Shown one piece after another: positions 1 to 14,053 of a stretch of 64,000 bases of DNA (its first letter is position 1; each line of letters starts with the position of its first letter). The stretch lies in assembly GCF_002994745.2 (NCBI RefSeq), contig NC_037090.1, positions 24,378,001-24,442,000 on the forward strand, given 5' to 3'. Source of the DNA: Rosa chinensis. Lineage: Eukaryota; Streptophyta; Magnoliopsida; Rosales; Rosaceae. Both the position numbers and the translations under genes were made by a program. The notes under the pieces are model-generated. The model ran no database searches. It was given only the letters and a program-made list of their open reading frames with translations, and was not told the origin of the DNA.

Positions 1-210
1 CCAATAACACTCTCAACCACAAATAGTCAAAAATGTTGCCAGCAAATATACACCATTAAACATTTACAATAAAGATACCAATAAAGAAAAGGAAAAAAAA
101 AAAAGGATATTGCATGTAGTCATATATGGATCACATCATTTTATAGAGAGATTCTGTAAAAAATAAAAATTAAACATAAATAAATAAGTTTCAAGTAGTA
201 AGGGCCTAGC

Positions 211-3200
211 CTTGGGGCAAATCCTTGGACTCCATTGTAAAAATGGACAAAGCAGCCACGTTCTTCAATCTTTCTTATCCACCCATGTGTTATTAATCCA
301 TCAGCAGCATCAGCATATGAACTGAGAATCCCTAGTTTTGACTTTACCTGTAATCCAGCAGTCATGCATCAGACAATAAACAAGAGAGGCTATTCTGAAA
401 GATACACACACACAATCAATCAATGTGCGGTCCCCTGCAGATAATTTTTTGCGCTGAAAATTACGTCTTATGGCGTCTAGTTGAAAGATGTACAAAATAA
501 TACTTACTGTTCTTAATCTTAAAAGAAACAAATATGCCCCGATTATTGTTCTGCAATTGATACCCTACTGATAGAGAGACATATGAACATACCTCATGCG
601 ATCTAACAATTAAAAAAGGAACAGAGAGCACTTTTTGTGATAGTCTGTTCTATTCAACCTAATATTATCGAGTTAGAGCCAGCAAATGATATCTCTTCTG
701 CCACAGCATTGACATATAGTATCGTTTTATGCATTGATAAGACAAGATTGGGAATTCGAAATGAGGTAACTTCCAAAAGTTTTATTTAAAGTGGTCTATA
801 AGGAGGCTGTGCCTAAGCAATACTAAGCCAAAATATATGTATATGAAAAGATAATAAAAACTTTGAAGGAAAAGACATGACATACAAGTGTTTTCTTGTG
901 TGTAACAGTTATTCTCTTGGACTTGCAACCAAGCACACGGAACACAAGTTCAGCCCCAACCTGCAATAGTGGCACAGGAAATGGAATAAAAAGTTTCAAA
1001 ATTACTTTACCAAGGAGAAGCAAGTGAACAAATTTTATAGAATACAAGAAATGAAATCTACCTTAAATTTTTTTCTGGGCTTTGCAATTTCAAATTCAGA
1101 CATATGAGTAAGAGGACAAAGAGCCTTCACACCACCAGGGAATTGCACGATAGCCCCAAAGCTGTCAACAGCTATTATTTTACCTCTCACAACCATCCCA
1201 GGTTTGACATCAGAGTGAGTGAAAACTGACCCTTCAAATGCACTTGCCTGCTTGAAAGAAAAGAAATTAGAGACTGATAATATCAGCCGAAAACAAGATA
1301 AAATATCCACCACTTGAACAAAGGCACGATACAACCAAATGTGAGATGCATGGAAAGAAAATATACACAGAGTAACCTGATCTTATTAAAAAATAATTAT
1401 TAAATAATAACAAGACGCAGCATACATGGAAATCACCAATCAAAATTGCTGCTTAAGAAATATCATTAACAGCAGAGGGGAAGAGAACAGAGAGATTAGT
1501 TCTTAATTTTTTCTAGATGACCTAAAAGGCTAAAAGTATGCTCCAAGTCTCCAAGAAAGTCTAGAATCAACGTCCATCGTATGAAATGCAACAACAAGAG
1601 AGCCATCACCATATTCAATCAGCAACAGATGTCATTTGGTTGATTTATATGAAAATGTGACTCATTTTTCGACAAGTGACAACCATGCATACAAGCTACA
1701 TATTATGCAGGAAAGAGACCACATGTAATATTGCAGAAGAGTCTGTCTTCCACCGGAAACAAGATTTGAGAAGCACTACCTTCAAAATCCCTGTGGCAAG
1801 CCCTTCCAAGTGCCTAAACCCAAGAATTCTGACACGAACACGAGTACCTTCCTTGAACTTCTTTTCAAGCTTCCGAACTTCTTCAGCCACATCAGATATC
1901 TATAATTTAAAAGAAAAAAAATCAATATAGAGAGAGAGAGAGAGAGTAACGCCTGTGTAACCAAACGAACCTCAAAGATAGAGCCACAAAATGAACATAC
2001 ACTAACGTATGCCGGAGTTGAAACTTGAGTAGATGGTATTTCAAGCAGAAGGCCCAATCCTCTATCAACCCTCACTACCTTTGCATCGTCACATATATCT
2101 CCAATTTTGACATGCTGCACATGATTCAGTTATTAAAACGTGAAGGGAACTACAAAAGTAATAGCCATAAACCAGAGAGGGAGGGAGGGAGAGAGAGCAA
2201 GGAGTATCCCACTTTTACAAAAGCTCATAAATTCTAATTTTATCATTCTCTTCATCTTTTCCTAGCATAAGAATACCCTAAGATCGTTTTCCAGAAAAAA
2301 TAATATTTGCAACATTGCAGAATGTTTATACAGTCTTTATTTGGTAGGAGTCCAAAATGTTGATAGTTGCCCAAACAACAGCTCTAAAATTTAAGAGGGA
2401 AAAAAAATACTAGGATCAGCATCTACTTAAACAGGAAAAATGGAACCCAAGATGTCTACCCTGCCTATGTGCATTAAATATGAACCAGGCATGACTAATA
2501 TTCAATACTAGGTGCAAGAAACCAGACCATAGCTGCACAATAAGTAACAGTAAAATTTGAACAAGGAAAGACCAACTTCTAATTTCAAAAGTTATCACAA
2601 AACATATCCCATACTTGAGTTTTTATGAATGTGAAATAACTTACTGAAGGAGGAGCCTTGTTGCGAACAAGATGTGGATTTAGTGTCAAACCAACAGCTC
2701 TAGTTGAAGGATCGACAAATAATACTCGAGCATTGAGCTAAACAAAACAGCACAGAAGAGATTAGAAGTGCACAACTCAACCAGAAAATGAACTCAAACA
2801 CACCAAGGTTAGAAGTTGGCGCCTATTCCATTTGCCACCAAACCATTAAAGGCATGAAGACTACTGAGATATAAATTACAGGTTTTAAAATTTACCTTCT
2901 TGTTTTGATTGTAATCTTCCTTCCAGTTTGTAGTAGGGTAAATATTTTGCAGATGAAATATATCAACCTGCAAAAATGAAATGGAGAAATATATAGATAA
3001 TACCAAGAAATTAACTTCACATACATTGCCGTCCAGTTGTCTTTTAATTATAACATTGATTGATTCTGTAGCTGATGTTGGAGGGATACAGAACTTACAG
3101 TTCCAGTAAAATAAGTAAGAAATGATAACATAACCCCATTTTCAAGGGTGGATAACACACGAGCATTGACCATCATCCCCGGAACAAGTAGATCAATTGA

Positions 3201-6200
3201 AATTCCCTTGAGATCTTTGGTCTGTAAGAGTTCAGAAAGAAAATTCATAAATCAGAAGCGAAACTGTGATGAGAAAAACACCCATTATTATAGGTTTTGA
3301 AACTGCCTTTGATGTTATTAGAACTTTTATAGAAAAATAAAATAAAAATACAACAAACACACATGGAAAGCATACAAATTAATGAAATAAAGGCATAGGG
3401 GGCATACCACACACTTTGACACCATCTCTGGGTCAGAACTCATATGAACTACCTTGCGGGTTTTATCAACTCTTCTAACAGCAGCTTGAAGCAGTTGACC
3501 ACTGCTCACTTGAACCTTGCTGTCTGTAAGAAGAAGAGAATGAGCTGGAACATATAGGAGAACCAAAGACTCTTGAAACAGAGTGCTTAAAATAAAGTAG
3601 CAAAACATGGAATCACATCAACAGAATACAGATTCAGTCGCCCAATCTACAGTGGACTTATACAAATTTTCATTAGCCAGGCAACCAAAAAAAGAAAAAA
3701 AGAAATCATGATCCTTTACTTAATGTTAAAATGTTTCATGTGAAAGTTTGACTCCTTTGGCTCTTTAATGGCAAGGAGGAAAGAGAATACTTTGAAAAGT
3801 AACTTTTTTATCAACATAAGGCTGTGGTATATAGCAACAAAAGCCTTTTTTCCCACCTATGAGGTGTCAGGTATATGAATCTTAGTCCTGCATTCTGCGT
3901 ACTTATGGGAAATATTTTCATTTCACTACATGCTACATAATTTTACTAATTACCTCTACCAAGTAGTAATGTTACTATTTCTTTTCCTCTTCTGCAAGCC
4001 CTACTCTCAATGTTGATTTAATCACTCCAAGTATTACACCTATCTACCTTCATCAAACAAGTCCAAAAAATAGTTGATTCTCTAATTTGGTCTGGAACCA
4101 GAGATGTTTATGGGGTGATCCAACCATTGATGCTTTACCTTGTCAGATACGTAACCATTTGGAAAACTACACTCATTGGTTTATCAAAATATGGAAAATG
4201 TAATACAAATGAGGCTTTGAAGTTTTTTTTTTTTTTTAAACTAAACCTTAGTGGTCCTCATGTGAAGAATTTTAAGCAGAAGTGATCAGAACATACAAAC
4301 CCATAGGCGAAATGCTATCTTTATGCGTAAGGAATCATGGCTTCTCATACTAAGATAAGCATCTTGCATACGCAAGAAACTTACTTCCATTGTTTAATTA
4401 TTTCTGACTGGATATGTGTAATCAGGATTGATATCAGCTAAGGCACTAAAAAGTGATTGGCATACATAAGAAACAAGCATGGGCACTAACAAGAATGAAA
4501 TACAAGTCGACTTACCAGCTTGGCTATTTTTTGGCAAAAACCCCGTGAATGAAGATAAACCAAAATGAAGAATGTAACCATGGTCTTCGATGCTTTTAAT
4601 ATAGGCTGTAAGGACCTGAAACAATAATTGGGAAAGAAAATTTTAGAAGACAACTCCAAATTGTCAACAGAGAGCCATAGCATTCAGTAACTTGGACCCA
4701 CTATACAAGATGACAAAACACTGGAATTAGTATTAAAATGCAAAACTTCATAATGTCCTGTTAATTTTTGTTTAGGGAAGAAAGTTTGATTAATAACTTA
4801 AAAGTTAAATTAAGGTTTTTTTTTCCCCTCACTTGGCAAACTGTCTGAAATTCTCCTGGTTTACGAAATTCTTGTTAAGTTTTCACATTTGTCAGCACTC
4901 TCCATCGAAAAATTTTAGCAAGCCTTTAGGACTAATGGTGAACTGCTTGCTCCAACCGTTTGGATATATGAGTTGAGGTTTGAATCTATCAAAAAAAATA
5001 AAAAACAAAAACAAAAAAAAAGATGGCTTCATCTTATAACAAGAAATTTCACCTACAAACACGCAACTTATCCTACATCTAATCATGTTCAATCACAATC
5101 AATTTTTCAGGGATTAAATCAGTACTTATTGATAAAGTAATCTGGGGTTCACATCCAAAACCAATTGGCTATGGATGGAGTGGCCCAAACCCTTATAAAC
5201 CCATAGGCAAGGTCCCATTTTTCCCATGTGGGATATATATATTCTCAACACGCCCCCGCACGTGTGGCGAATTTTCAAGCCATACACGTGGGCAATTTTG
5301 GGTGACGTGGAGCCCGTGTGGCCATGAGGCATGCACACGTGGGTAACCCGCTCTGATACCATGATAAAGTAATCTGGGGTTCACATCCAAAACCAATTGG
5401 CTATGGATGGAGTGGCCCAAACCCTTATAAACCCATAGGCAAGGTCCCATTTTTCCCATGTGGGATATATATATTCTCAACACTTATAATGGAAAACAAC
5501 CTTCACAGAATACGATCATGGGAAAAATTGATCAATATCCTATTCATACTGTCACTAACAACAAGAGCAAATACAATCAATATCAAATTCATATGGTAGT
5601 CATGTTTAATAACTAGTCCTGACATCACATCCCCTCCCCTATACACATAGAGAATGGAATTACAAAAATTAGACTTCTCAGAACTCTATTTGGAATTAAT
5701 TTTGTCTGAGTACTTCAGTAGGCAATAAAGTAAACAATCATATAATCATTATAGATGAATATGGAAACATATTCAACTGAATGTCATTGTTTTTATACAG
5801 TTTCTTAGTAACAATGTATGTAAGAACATTTTGTTTTTAACCTAAATCATGCAAATGCCTCCTGCAGTTTGATCCGTATGAATATTCAACTTTTTCCTCT
5901 ACAAAACCTACTTTCCTACTATATTTTAGAGTAAATAAAGTAAACCACAGGGGATAAGAACTGCACTGAATTTCCTTCAAGTGTGATTAAACAAATGGGA
6001 TAAATAACTATAGTAGGTTGCTTGCCTGGGTTCAAATGCAATTGCTCCACAGTTGTTGGAGGATATTTATTGTTGAAGAAGATTAATAAAATAACCCAAT
6101 CATGTCTTTCCTCCTACTAGGCTACTAGAGATGTTCCATCTTATCAGGTACAAAGTTTACTTATAATCCAGAAGATTCCCATAATTAACCAATAAAGCAA

Positions 6201-7367
6201 AGATTCCATTTTAAAAAGTTAAAACCAAAGTGATTAGATCATCTCTTTTTTAGTTAGTTACGTACCATGCCTTCTTGAACAGAATCCAAAGTGAAGCCTT
6301 TATGCAACAAAGAGAGGCGCAAAGAAAGCCAGATCTTCCGTTTCCCTTTCTCTTTCTTATCCTCATCCAATTGCAACACAATGCAAGATACCAGCTGCCC
6401 TATCCGGAATATGCTAGGGAGGACACTATCTGCTAAGGCCTGTTAAAGATTAAGATTGGATTGTTTAGAGCACCGAAATTGTTGTAATTGATACCTGCTT
6501 AATTAAAAATGAATACATTTTATATTAACAACAATGGGAATTAAATACAGCGATACTGATTATTACCTCAGTTTCATCATCCAGAATAGGATCAAAAGCA
6601 TCAGACGCTCGAACTAGTCCACGCAAGCCCCCTGGAAGACTGATTACAAGGTCCTTTTCATTCACTTCGGCAACAACTCCCCAAACCCTCATCCCAGGAG
6701 ATATATTCTGACCATAGGCAAAGCAATAATAAGTAAATCAACAATGTATACTATGTACTACATAACCTTCACTTGACATAACCTAGTAACATCATTTCGC
6801 CTACCAGAGGCAACCTAAATGTTTTGTATATATTCAAATGGAAAATTCAAGGATTTATGTTTGAAGGAAAACCTTCAAAGTGATCTTGTTTGCATATCTA
6901 GGTAGTTTTCCAGTGATGCCATCGCCGAAAAGCGAGCCCATTTCGTCCTCGTTTACAAGGCTGTCCTTCGGCACCCTTTTCTTCTTCCCTTTCTTCTTCA
7001 TCTCCCTCTCCTCTGCCTCGAATTCGGCATCAACTTCCGCCCGAATTTCGTCGCGTTCTTTTCGATTCAAAGAGCTCCCTCCACCTTCAATTCAATTAAA
7101 CAATGAACACAAAAATATGAACAAATTAGATTCCAGTAGAGTTTTGGAATTGAAAAACAAGAAGAGAAGCAATAATTGAGGGAAGTATGAACCTCTGGGG
7201 AAGTCGGGGACGTCGTCCTCGAGCTGCAAAGCCATGGCTTCGGACCTGGCGGCGTTGTTGTGATCCTTGTTTGGTTTGAAAGGTTTTTTGGAGGATTTGT
7301 TGAACTTTGTGGCGTCTCTGGGATTCTTGTTATTCCCTCCCTGAGGTTTTTTGGACGACGGTGCCAT
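211..7367 (-). CDS. RRP5: RRP5-like rRNA biogenesis protein, N-terminal part (gene runs off the window)
   Basis: Large nucleolar protein with tandem S1 RNA-binding domains, needed in the family (yeast Rrp5, human PDCD11) for pre-rRNA cleavage in both ribosomal subunits. Exons inferred from splice sites and reading frame, in transcript order: 7193-7367, 6873-7084, 6567-6707, 6266-6439, 4516-4615, 3408-3523, 3099-3221, 2896-2967, 2645-2737, 2001-2114, 1780-1899, 1062-1247, 886-960, 211-347. The start ATG (7365-7367) opens a Lys/Asn-rich tail, followed by the acidic-basic segment EAEEREMKKKGKKKR. S1-like stretches follow, such as SPGMRVWGVVAEVNEKDLV, KPGMVVRGKIIAVDSFGAIV and HGWIRKIEERGCFVHFYNGV. 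The rest of the roughly 1,900-residue family protein lies beyond base 1. The 347-211 exon seems to end at AAG followed by GC, so its donor is uncertain. The intron 4517-6265 region carries a TRIM element. Confidence 0.9.
5130..5250 (-). repeat. TRIM 3' LTR
   Basis: Terminal repeat of 121 bp, apparently identical to 5362-5482. It begins TGTTGAGAATATA and ends CTTTATCA on the minus strand. Confidence 0.93.
5362..5482 (-). repeat. TRIM 5' LTR
   Basis: Upstream 121-bp terminal repeat for the minus-strand element, directly adjoining the primer-binding site. The TSD CTTAT follows at 5483-5487. Confidence 0.93.
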
Positions 7368-8059
7368 GTTTGCAGAGCGATACCGGCAGCGGGGAGTAGA
7401 GAGTGTTTGGGGGTTTTAGAGGTTTAAGAAGCGGAACCTCAATAAGGGTTTAAACTCTGCCCGCTGCTGGGTTTAGGGCGACTGGGTGAAGGGAGAGCCA
7501 ACGACGTCGTTTCGCTTGTCTGTGGAAAACGGCGTCGTTTGCCTCAGTAGATCTTCGCACGACGTCGTTCTTTTTTCAATTAACTAGATATTACTACTGG
7601 TTTTTCATTTTTTTAAAACTGCTTTTAGTTATATTCGTGCCCTGTTTTTTACAAAGCACACCTCTCTTCCATGCGTATGTCTTTTGGACAATTTATTCAT
7701 GCAGGGTTGTCAAGTTCAAAACCCAACCTAAAGTAAGTGAAAGTTAAGAAACTCGATATTTCAGTTCGATTTAGTTTGGTTGGATTCAACTTAAAACAAA
7801 AATAAAATACAATGAAAAATAAATATTCAAGAAAATCCATAAGCACCACACAAAAATAAATAAGCAAATAGGCATAGAAAATAAAAACAAAAGAAATGAA
7901 GCCGATTCAGAACCAATATATATAATTCACCGGCTCAATTCAGTTTAAATTAGTGTGGTTCGTGGATATTTACTTATTTAGTTCCAAAAATATCACCTCT
8001 AATTTGTGTTTTGTGATATGTGCTTTTTAAACTACAATTTGGACATTGCCACAAAAAAA

Positions 8060-8095
<36 letters not shown>

Positions 8096-8943
8096 GGTGT
8101 TATAATTTGTTGCTTGGCAAATGTGTTTAGCACTTTTATTTGTCTATGTAATAGTAAGAAAACGTCAGTGAGTATGCTAGTAGACAGTGTAAATCATTAC
8201 TATCATTATCTATTTAGTTTATATTTCTATGAGCTTTGCTCAACATATGGACTATGGAGTGATATTTTGTGCAGGTCATTTAAGTTTTAAGCTCTTTTTT
8301 TTTTTCTTGCGAAATTTAATGTTAATTTATAGAGATTTTTACCATTAAGGTTAAGTTAGTTAGTTAAATTACTACGAACATGATGCAAATAGTGAAAATT
8401 TGTACGGTCACCTTAAAACTGCGGAAAGGAATTTAAATTGTAATTAAACATTCAAGTTGTAATAAATTCAAGTTGGCTACTTACCGTGAGATTCATTTTC
8501 TTAAATCAAACAAAGTTAAAAAACAGAAAGCGTGAAAAAAAAAATGAGAAGGTTGATGAGAGGAAAAAGGCAAAAAGTTACCCAATAGAAAGTGAATCGA
8601 ACAATTGACTGCAGATCAACGGCTGGATCGCCCGAATCCTGACCAAAATAACTAACCTGGAAAATAGAATAACAAAACCACCTCTACAAGAACCTTCTCG
8701 AACGTTACTCAAATAAAAGGGCCAATCTCAACAGCCGAAGCCACAGCCATTCAATCACAAACATCACAAAGCTCTTGTTTTCGAACGCTTCACCACGGCC
8801 CAATCTCTACACGGTACCTCTCTTCTCCCTTCTAATTTTCCTTCAATTCTGAACTTAATTTTCTGTTTCCTTCGATTTTTGATGGAATTACGATAGGCTC
8901 GTCTTCAATTTAGGTGTGGTTTGTTGTAATAGGAGAGAGAAGA
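7368..8943. promoter_or_regulatory. Divergent intergenic region between RRP5-like and SR-protein genes
   Basis: No gene is seen in this stretch. On the RRP5 side, 7440-7480 holds AAGGGTTTAAAC and GGGTTTAGGGCG, which resemble the telo-box elements common at plant ribosome-biogenesis promoters. Between 7500 and 7570 a GACGTCGTT-type motif occurs three times (ACGACGTCGTTT, ACGGCGTCGTTT, ACGACGTCGTTC). A (TA)n microsatellite lies at about 8066-8090. The 5' leader of the SR gene is around 8780-8943. Function is inferred from position and motif only. Confidence 0.5.
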
Positions 8944-10922
<1,979 letters not shown>

Positions 10923-11030
10923 TGTACTTGATAGAGTGACTTCCTGATCAAGAGCTAGAAATCTTTAGTTAGAATTCGTGATATGAATAAATATTGGTAC
11001 CCTGGTAGATGTATGTCCTGGTATTCTAGT

Positions 11031-11250
11031 CCTGTTTGTTCAAACTTGTTTTATGATGATCAACTTGTTCTGTTTGAATCGTCCTATGGTCTTGTAATGA
11101 ATATTATTTTAGAAATTACTAAATCACAGTCGGCTCGAATTTGCCTTCAAAGTTAAGCTAACTGCCTTCCCCAATGTTTGTTCAAACTTGTTTTATGATG
11201 ATCAACTTGTTATGTTTGAATCGTCCTATGGTTCTGTAATGAACGATTGT
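11031..11250 (+). repeat. Tandem duplication downstream of the SR gene
   Basis: A block of about 70 bp (TTGTTCAAACTTGTTTTATG onward) occurs at about 11037-11106 and again at about 11179-11248 with few differences, a spacing of 142 bp. It lies in the 3' flank or UTR and may create duplicate polyadenylation regions. The rest of 10923-11603 shows no gene. Confidence 0.8.
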
Positions 11251-11603
11251 ACAAAAAAATAGAAAACAATGTATGATGCATACTCCTTAGGGATGTTCGA
11301 ATGGTTAGGCTTGTCTCTTCAGCTTTTTGCATTTGGTTCAATTGATTGAACAGAACCAAGGTGATTGGAGATGAATTCCCCTGTATATATTTAATCATGT
11401 ATTCCAGCAACCTCGAACTCCCTAGAACTGTAAATGGTCATCGAAACACATTACTCACGGAAGTGGTGTGTGCTTTAGCCACCCAGAAAGCAAAATATTT
11501 TACATGATGCAAAAAGAACTTCTATGCAATAATCTTGCTCTTCCTACTTACAAGCAAGAAAAGTAACAGACAAAAATATACTTGCAGTAATAGAAGTGAG
11601 CTC

Positions 11604-12623
11604 TCATATCTCCACGAAGCAACCGGACTGAACGAACCCAGAGAACTCCTCACACATCTCTACCTTCTCCAATTTCCCATTTTCCCCTCCCGTCAAAAAG
11701 AACTCATGCGGTCCCCCTAGATACTCCGACCCGGACACAAAGGCCCACCGGCCCAACTCCACCCCGCACGGCCCAGCCCTCACTGCAGAGTCCCTCTCGC
11801 CCCAACTAAACAGCTTCCCATCCTTCCCAATCCCAACGCACGACCTCGGACACTCACCCGCCCTCCACGCGTCCTCGACCCGCCTCCACCGACCCGACCC
11901 GATCTCATAAACCTCCGCGCTCCCCACAAACCCGCCCTGGCTGTCCGTCCCGTACCCGCTCACCACCCAAAACTCCGACCCGTTCACGAGCCCTTCGCAC
12001 TCGTCCCGCTCCTCGCTCATCCCGCCCAGCTCGCCCCACTCGTCCGCCCTCACGTCGTAAACCCTCGCCGACCTCAGCGCGTACTTGTTCTCGTCGTGCC
12101 CTCCGGCGACGTACACCCGGCCGTCCAGCTCCCCGGCGGCGAAGAACGACCGGACCTCCGGCATGTCCTTCCCTTTACTCCACCGCTGCGTCGTGAACTC
12201 GTACACGAACACGTGTCTCACCGGCTGGTAACTCGCCGGGTCCCACCCGCCCATCACCACCAGCTTCCCCTCCGAGCTCGTCACCTGACAGAACAGCGGC
12301 AGCCCGTCCGGGTACTCCGGAACCGGGTCGACCCGGGCCCAGTCCCCGCTCGCCGGGTCGAAAACAGACAAGCCGTAAACGGCGGGTCCGGCCGGCTTCG
12401 ACCCGTCTGATCCGGTTCGAACGGGAAGCGCTTGGATTAAAGAAGCGGCCTTGTGGGTGAACCCGGATTGCTTTCTGTGGTTGTAGAAGTCTCTGCTCTT
12501 AATAAGCTCCCCCCATCGGCGGCAGACTCGGGAGGCGACTCGGTGAGCCGAGTAGTGCAACCGAGTCAGGCACTCATAGGCGATTTCTTCGGGCAAACCA
12601 GGTATCAACTCGGTCAATTGCAT
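11604..12623 (-). CDS. F-box/kelch-repeat protein, KMD/KFB type
   Basis: Substrate receptor of an SCF ubiquitin ligase. A single exon of 339 residues starts at the ATG 12621-12623. The F-box covers about residues 5-45 (LIPGLPEEIAYECLTRL...VCRRWGELI). Kelch repeats follow, with the diagnostic segment AGGHDENKYALRSARVYDV and an adjoining EERDEC, and the end GFVQSGCFVEI matches the group of Arabidopsis At1g15670/At1g80440. Known members target phenylalanine ammonia-lyase (KFB01/20/39/50) or type-B response regulators (KMD1-4); which applies here cannot be read from sequence. The ORF is strikingly GC-rich at third positions compared with the AT-rich surroundings. A TATA box (CTATAAATACCC on the minus strand, about 12686-12698) lies about 65 bp upstream. 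Confidence 0.93.
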   Translation of the reverse strand: MQLTELIPGLPEEIAYECLTRLHYSAHRVASRVCRRWGELIKSRDFYNHRKQSGFTHKAASLIQALPVRTGSDGSKPAGPAVYGLSVFDPASGDWARVDPVPEYPDGLPLFCQVTSSEGKLVVMGGWDPASYQPVRHVFVYEFTTQRWSKGKDMPEVRSFFAAGELDGRVYVAGGHDENKYALRSARVYDVRADEWGELGGMSEERDECEGLVNGSEFWVVSGYGTDSQGGFVGSAEVYEIGSGRWRRVEDAWRAGECPRSCVGIGKDGKLFSWGERDSAVRAGPCGVELGRWAFVSGSEYLGGPHEFFLTGGENGKLEKVEMCEEFSGFVQSGCFVEI

Positions 12624-12685
12624 TTGCTTTCGAATTCAACGTTTTGAAATTTGGGGGTGTGTGATTTGGAGTGGCATTTTCGGTT

Positions 12686-12698
12686 GGGTATTTATAGG
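12686..12698 (-). promoter_or_regulatory. TATA box of the F-box/kelch gene
   Basis: CTATAAATACCC on the minus strand, about 65 bp before the ATG, a normal distance for a plant TATA box with a short leader. Confidence 0.65.
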
Positions 12699-14053
12699 CA
12701 AAATAAAAGTTGGAGAATCCATCCGCGTGGAATCAACGGCACGTTGCCCAAAAAGGAAGGTTAAATCAACGGCTGGACACGCGGCGCCCGCGGATTCGGG
12801 CTAGGGATACTGTGCCCCGGTTTTGGGACTATCCGAGGTGGGAACTGACTTGGGCTGGGCCGGGTTTGGGACTGGGACTCATGGTTTTGACTGGTTGTTT
12901 TATGGGGTTTAGGCCTTAGGGGTTTCAAATTTGGATAAGGGTTGACTGCGTGTGCGTTTAGGTCCTACAATGTCGGAATTGGAAAGGGCAAAAGATATGA
13001 ACTACGTGGATTTGGATAGATATTCGCATTTTTTTTTTCCACTAGATGCATCATGTAATTTGGTGCTTTGTTATTTAACTAGATATTTTGTGATTGATCA
13101 TGTCATAGGATATAGTTGAAGGAAACAATGCAGCCTTTCTTAATTTCTTATAATATACGCACAAGATGCATTAAAGTAATATTAAATAAAAATATAAAAT
13201 TGTCGTATCAAAATTAATGGTGAGTGTTATTCTTAATTAATTCGTTTAGCAAAATAATGATCAAAGAGGGATGTCTTGGCAAGATGGGTATTTATTTGAT
13301 TGATGTTTGACTAGGGTGGATCAGTACGAGATTCAAGCTCAAACTTTATTGGATAGGGGTTTGGATGAGGATTGAGGACTAAGGACTTGCTCAAGATACT
13401 ACAACCATGATGCCAAAAAAGTTGGGACATATTGGTAGTTTAGAAGAGTTTTTATTTCTGAAGTTCTGATCTAGTGATTCTGGCTTCACAATACTAGGAA
13501 GATTTTGAGCTTTGATTTATACAGATATTATCAAAACATATAACTACACTCTTAAACCTAAAAACAATCTCAATTACAAGGATCTTATCCAGTAATTCAT
13601 TTTGTTATTTGAGTTCGACAAAGTTTGAGTTGGCTTGTATTTGATCGATGTTTTCAATTAAATCTGTGCTATTTTACGGAATTGGTCTCCAAAGAAAGGA
13701 CTAGTAGTCTTAATTGGTCTGCAAAAAAACGTCATTGTATCTAGGAGGAGGTTGATCATGTTGCTCTTTAAACATATTAGGTTTTGTTAAATTGAAAATA
13801 TAGAGTGAATTGTTAGGCGTCTCAGTTCTATTGGGACTCTGCGGTTCCTTTTTTAGTAGGACTTAAACGTAGGGGTGTAGCTTTTTCGAACACTCCGTTC
13901 TTATATATATAGTCGGATCTACATCGCTTTTCTCACCCAACTTTGCTCTTAGGGTTCCTTTCTAATCATCTCTATCCCTCTTCGTCATCTTCTCTTTGCT
14001 ATCATCTCGGAAATAAAAAAAATATTTCTTTCCTGAGTCTCTACTCTGTTATC
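12699..14053. other. Intergenic stretch with one copy of a dispersed repeat
   Basis: No gene is seen. About 13310-13690 is a copy of a repeat also present at about 30002-30380 and 30640-31030 (shared landmarks: TGGATGAGGATTGAGGACTA and GATTCTGGCTTCACAATACT). A TATA-like TTATATATATAG at 13901-13911 precedes the next gene. Confidence 0.75.

Larger units (their letters stand above)
5130..5482 (-). mobile_element. Intact TRIM (terminal-repeat retrotransposon in miniature)
   Basis: Two direct repeats of 121 bp (5130-5250 and 5362-5482) look base-for-base identical and have TG...CA ends. Read on the minus strand, the upstream LTR is 5362-5482. It is followed at 5345-5361 by TGGTATCAGAGCGGGTT, a classic initiator-Met tRNA primer-binding site. 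A purine-rich tract (GTGCGGGGGCG) lies just before the second LTR. The 5-bp target duplication CTTAT flanks the element (5125-5129 and 5483-5487). The 111-bp interior has no coding capacity, so movement would depend on proteins from other elements. It sits inside an intron of the RRP5-like gene, in the same orientation. Confidence 0.95.

Noticed and set aside
5126..5483. Two overlapping minus-strand ORFs
   Set aside because: They lie across the TRIM LTR and interior and merely translate the LTR twice.
12096..12410. 104-residue plus-strand ORF
   Set aside because: Antisense shadow of the GC-rich F-box/kelch gene.
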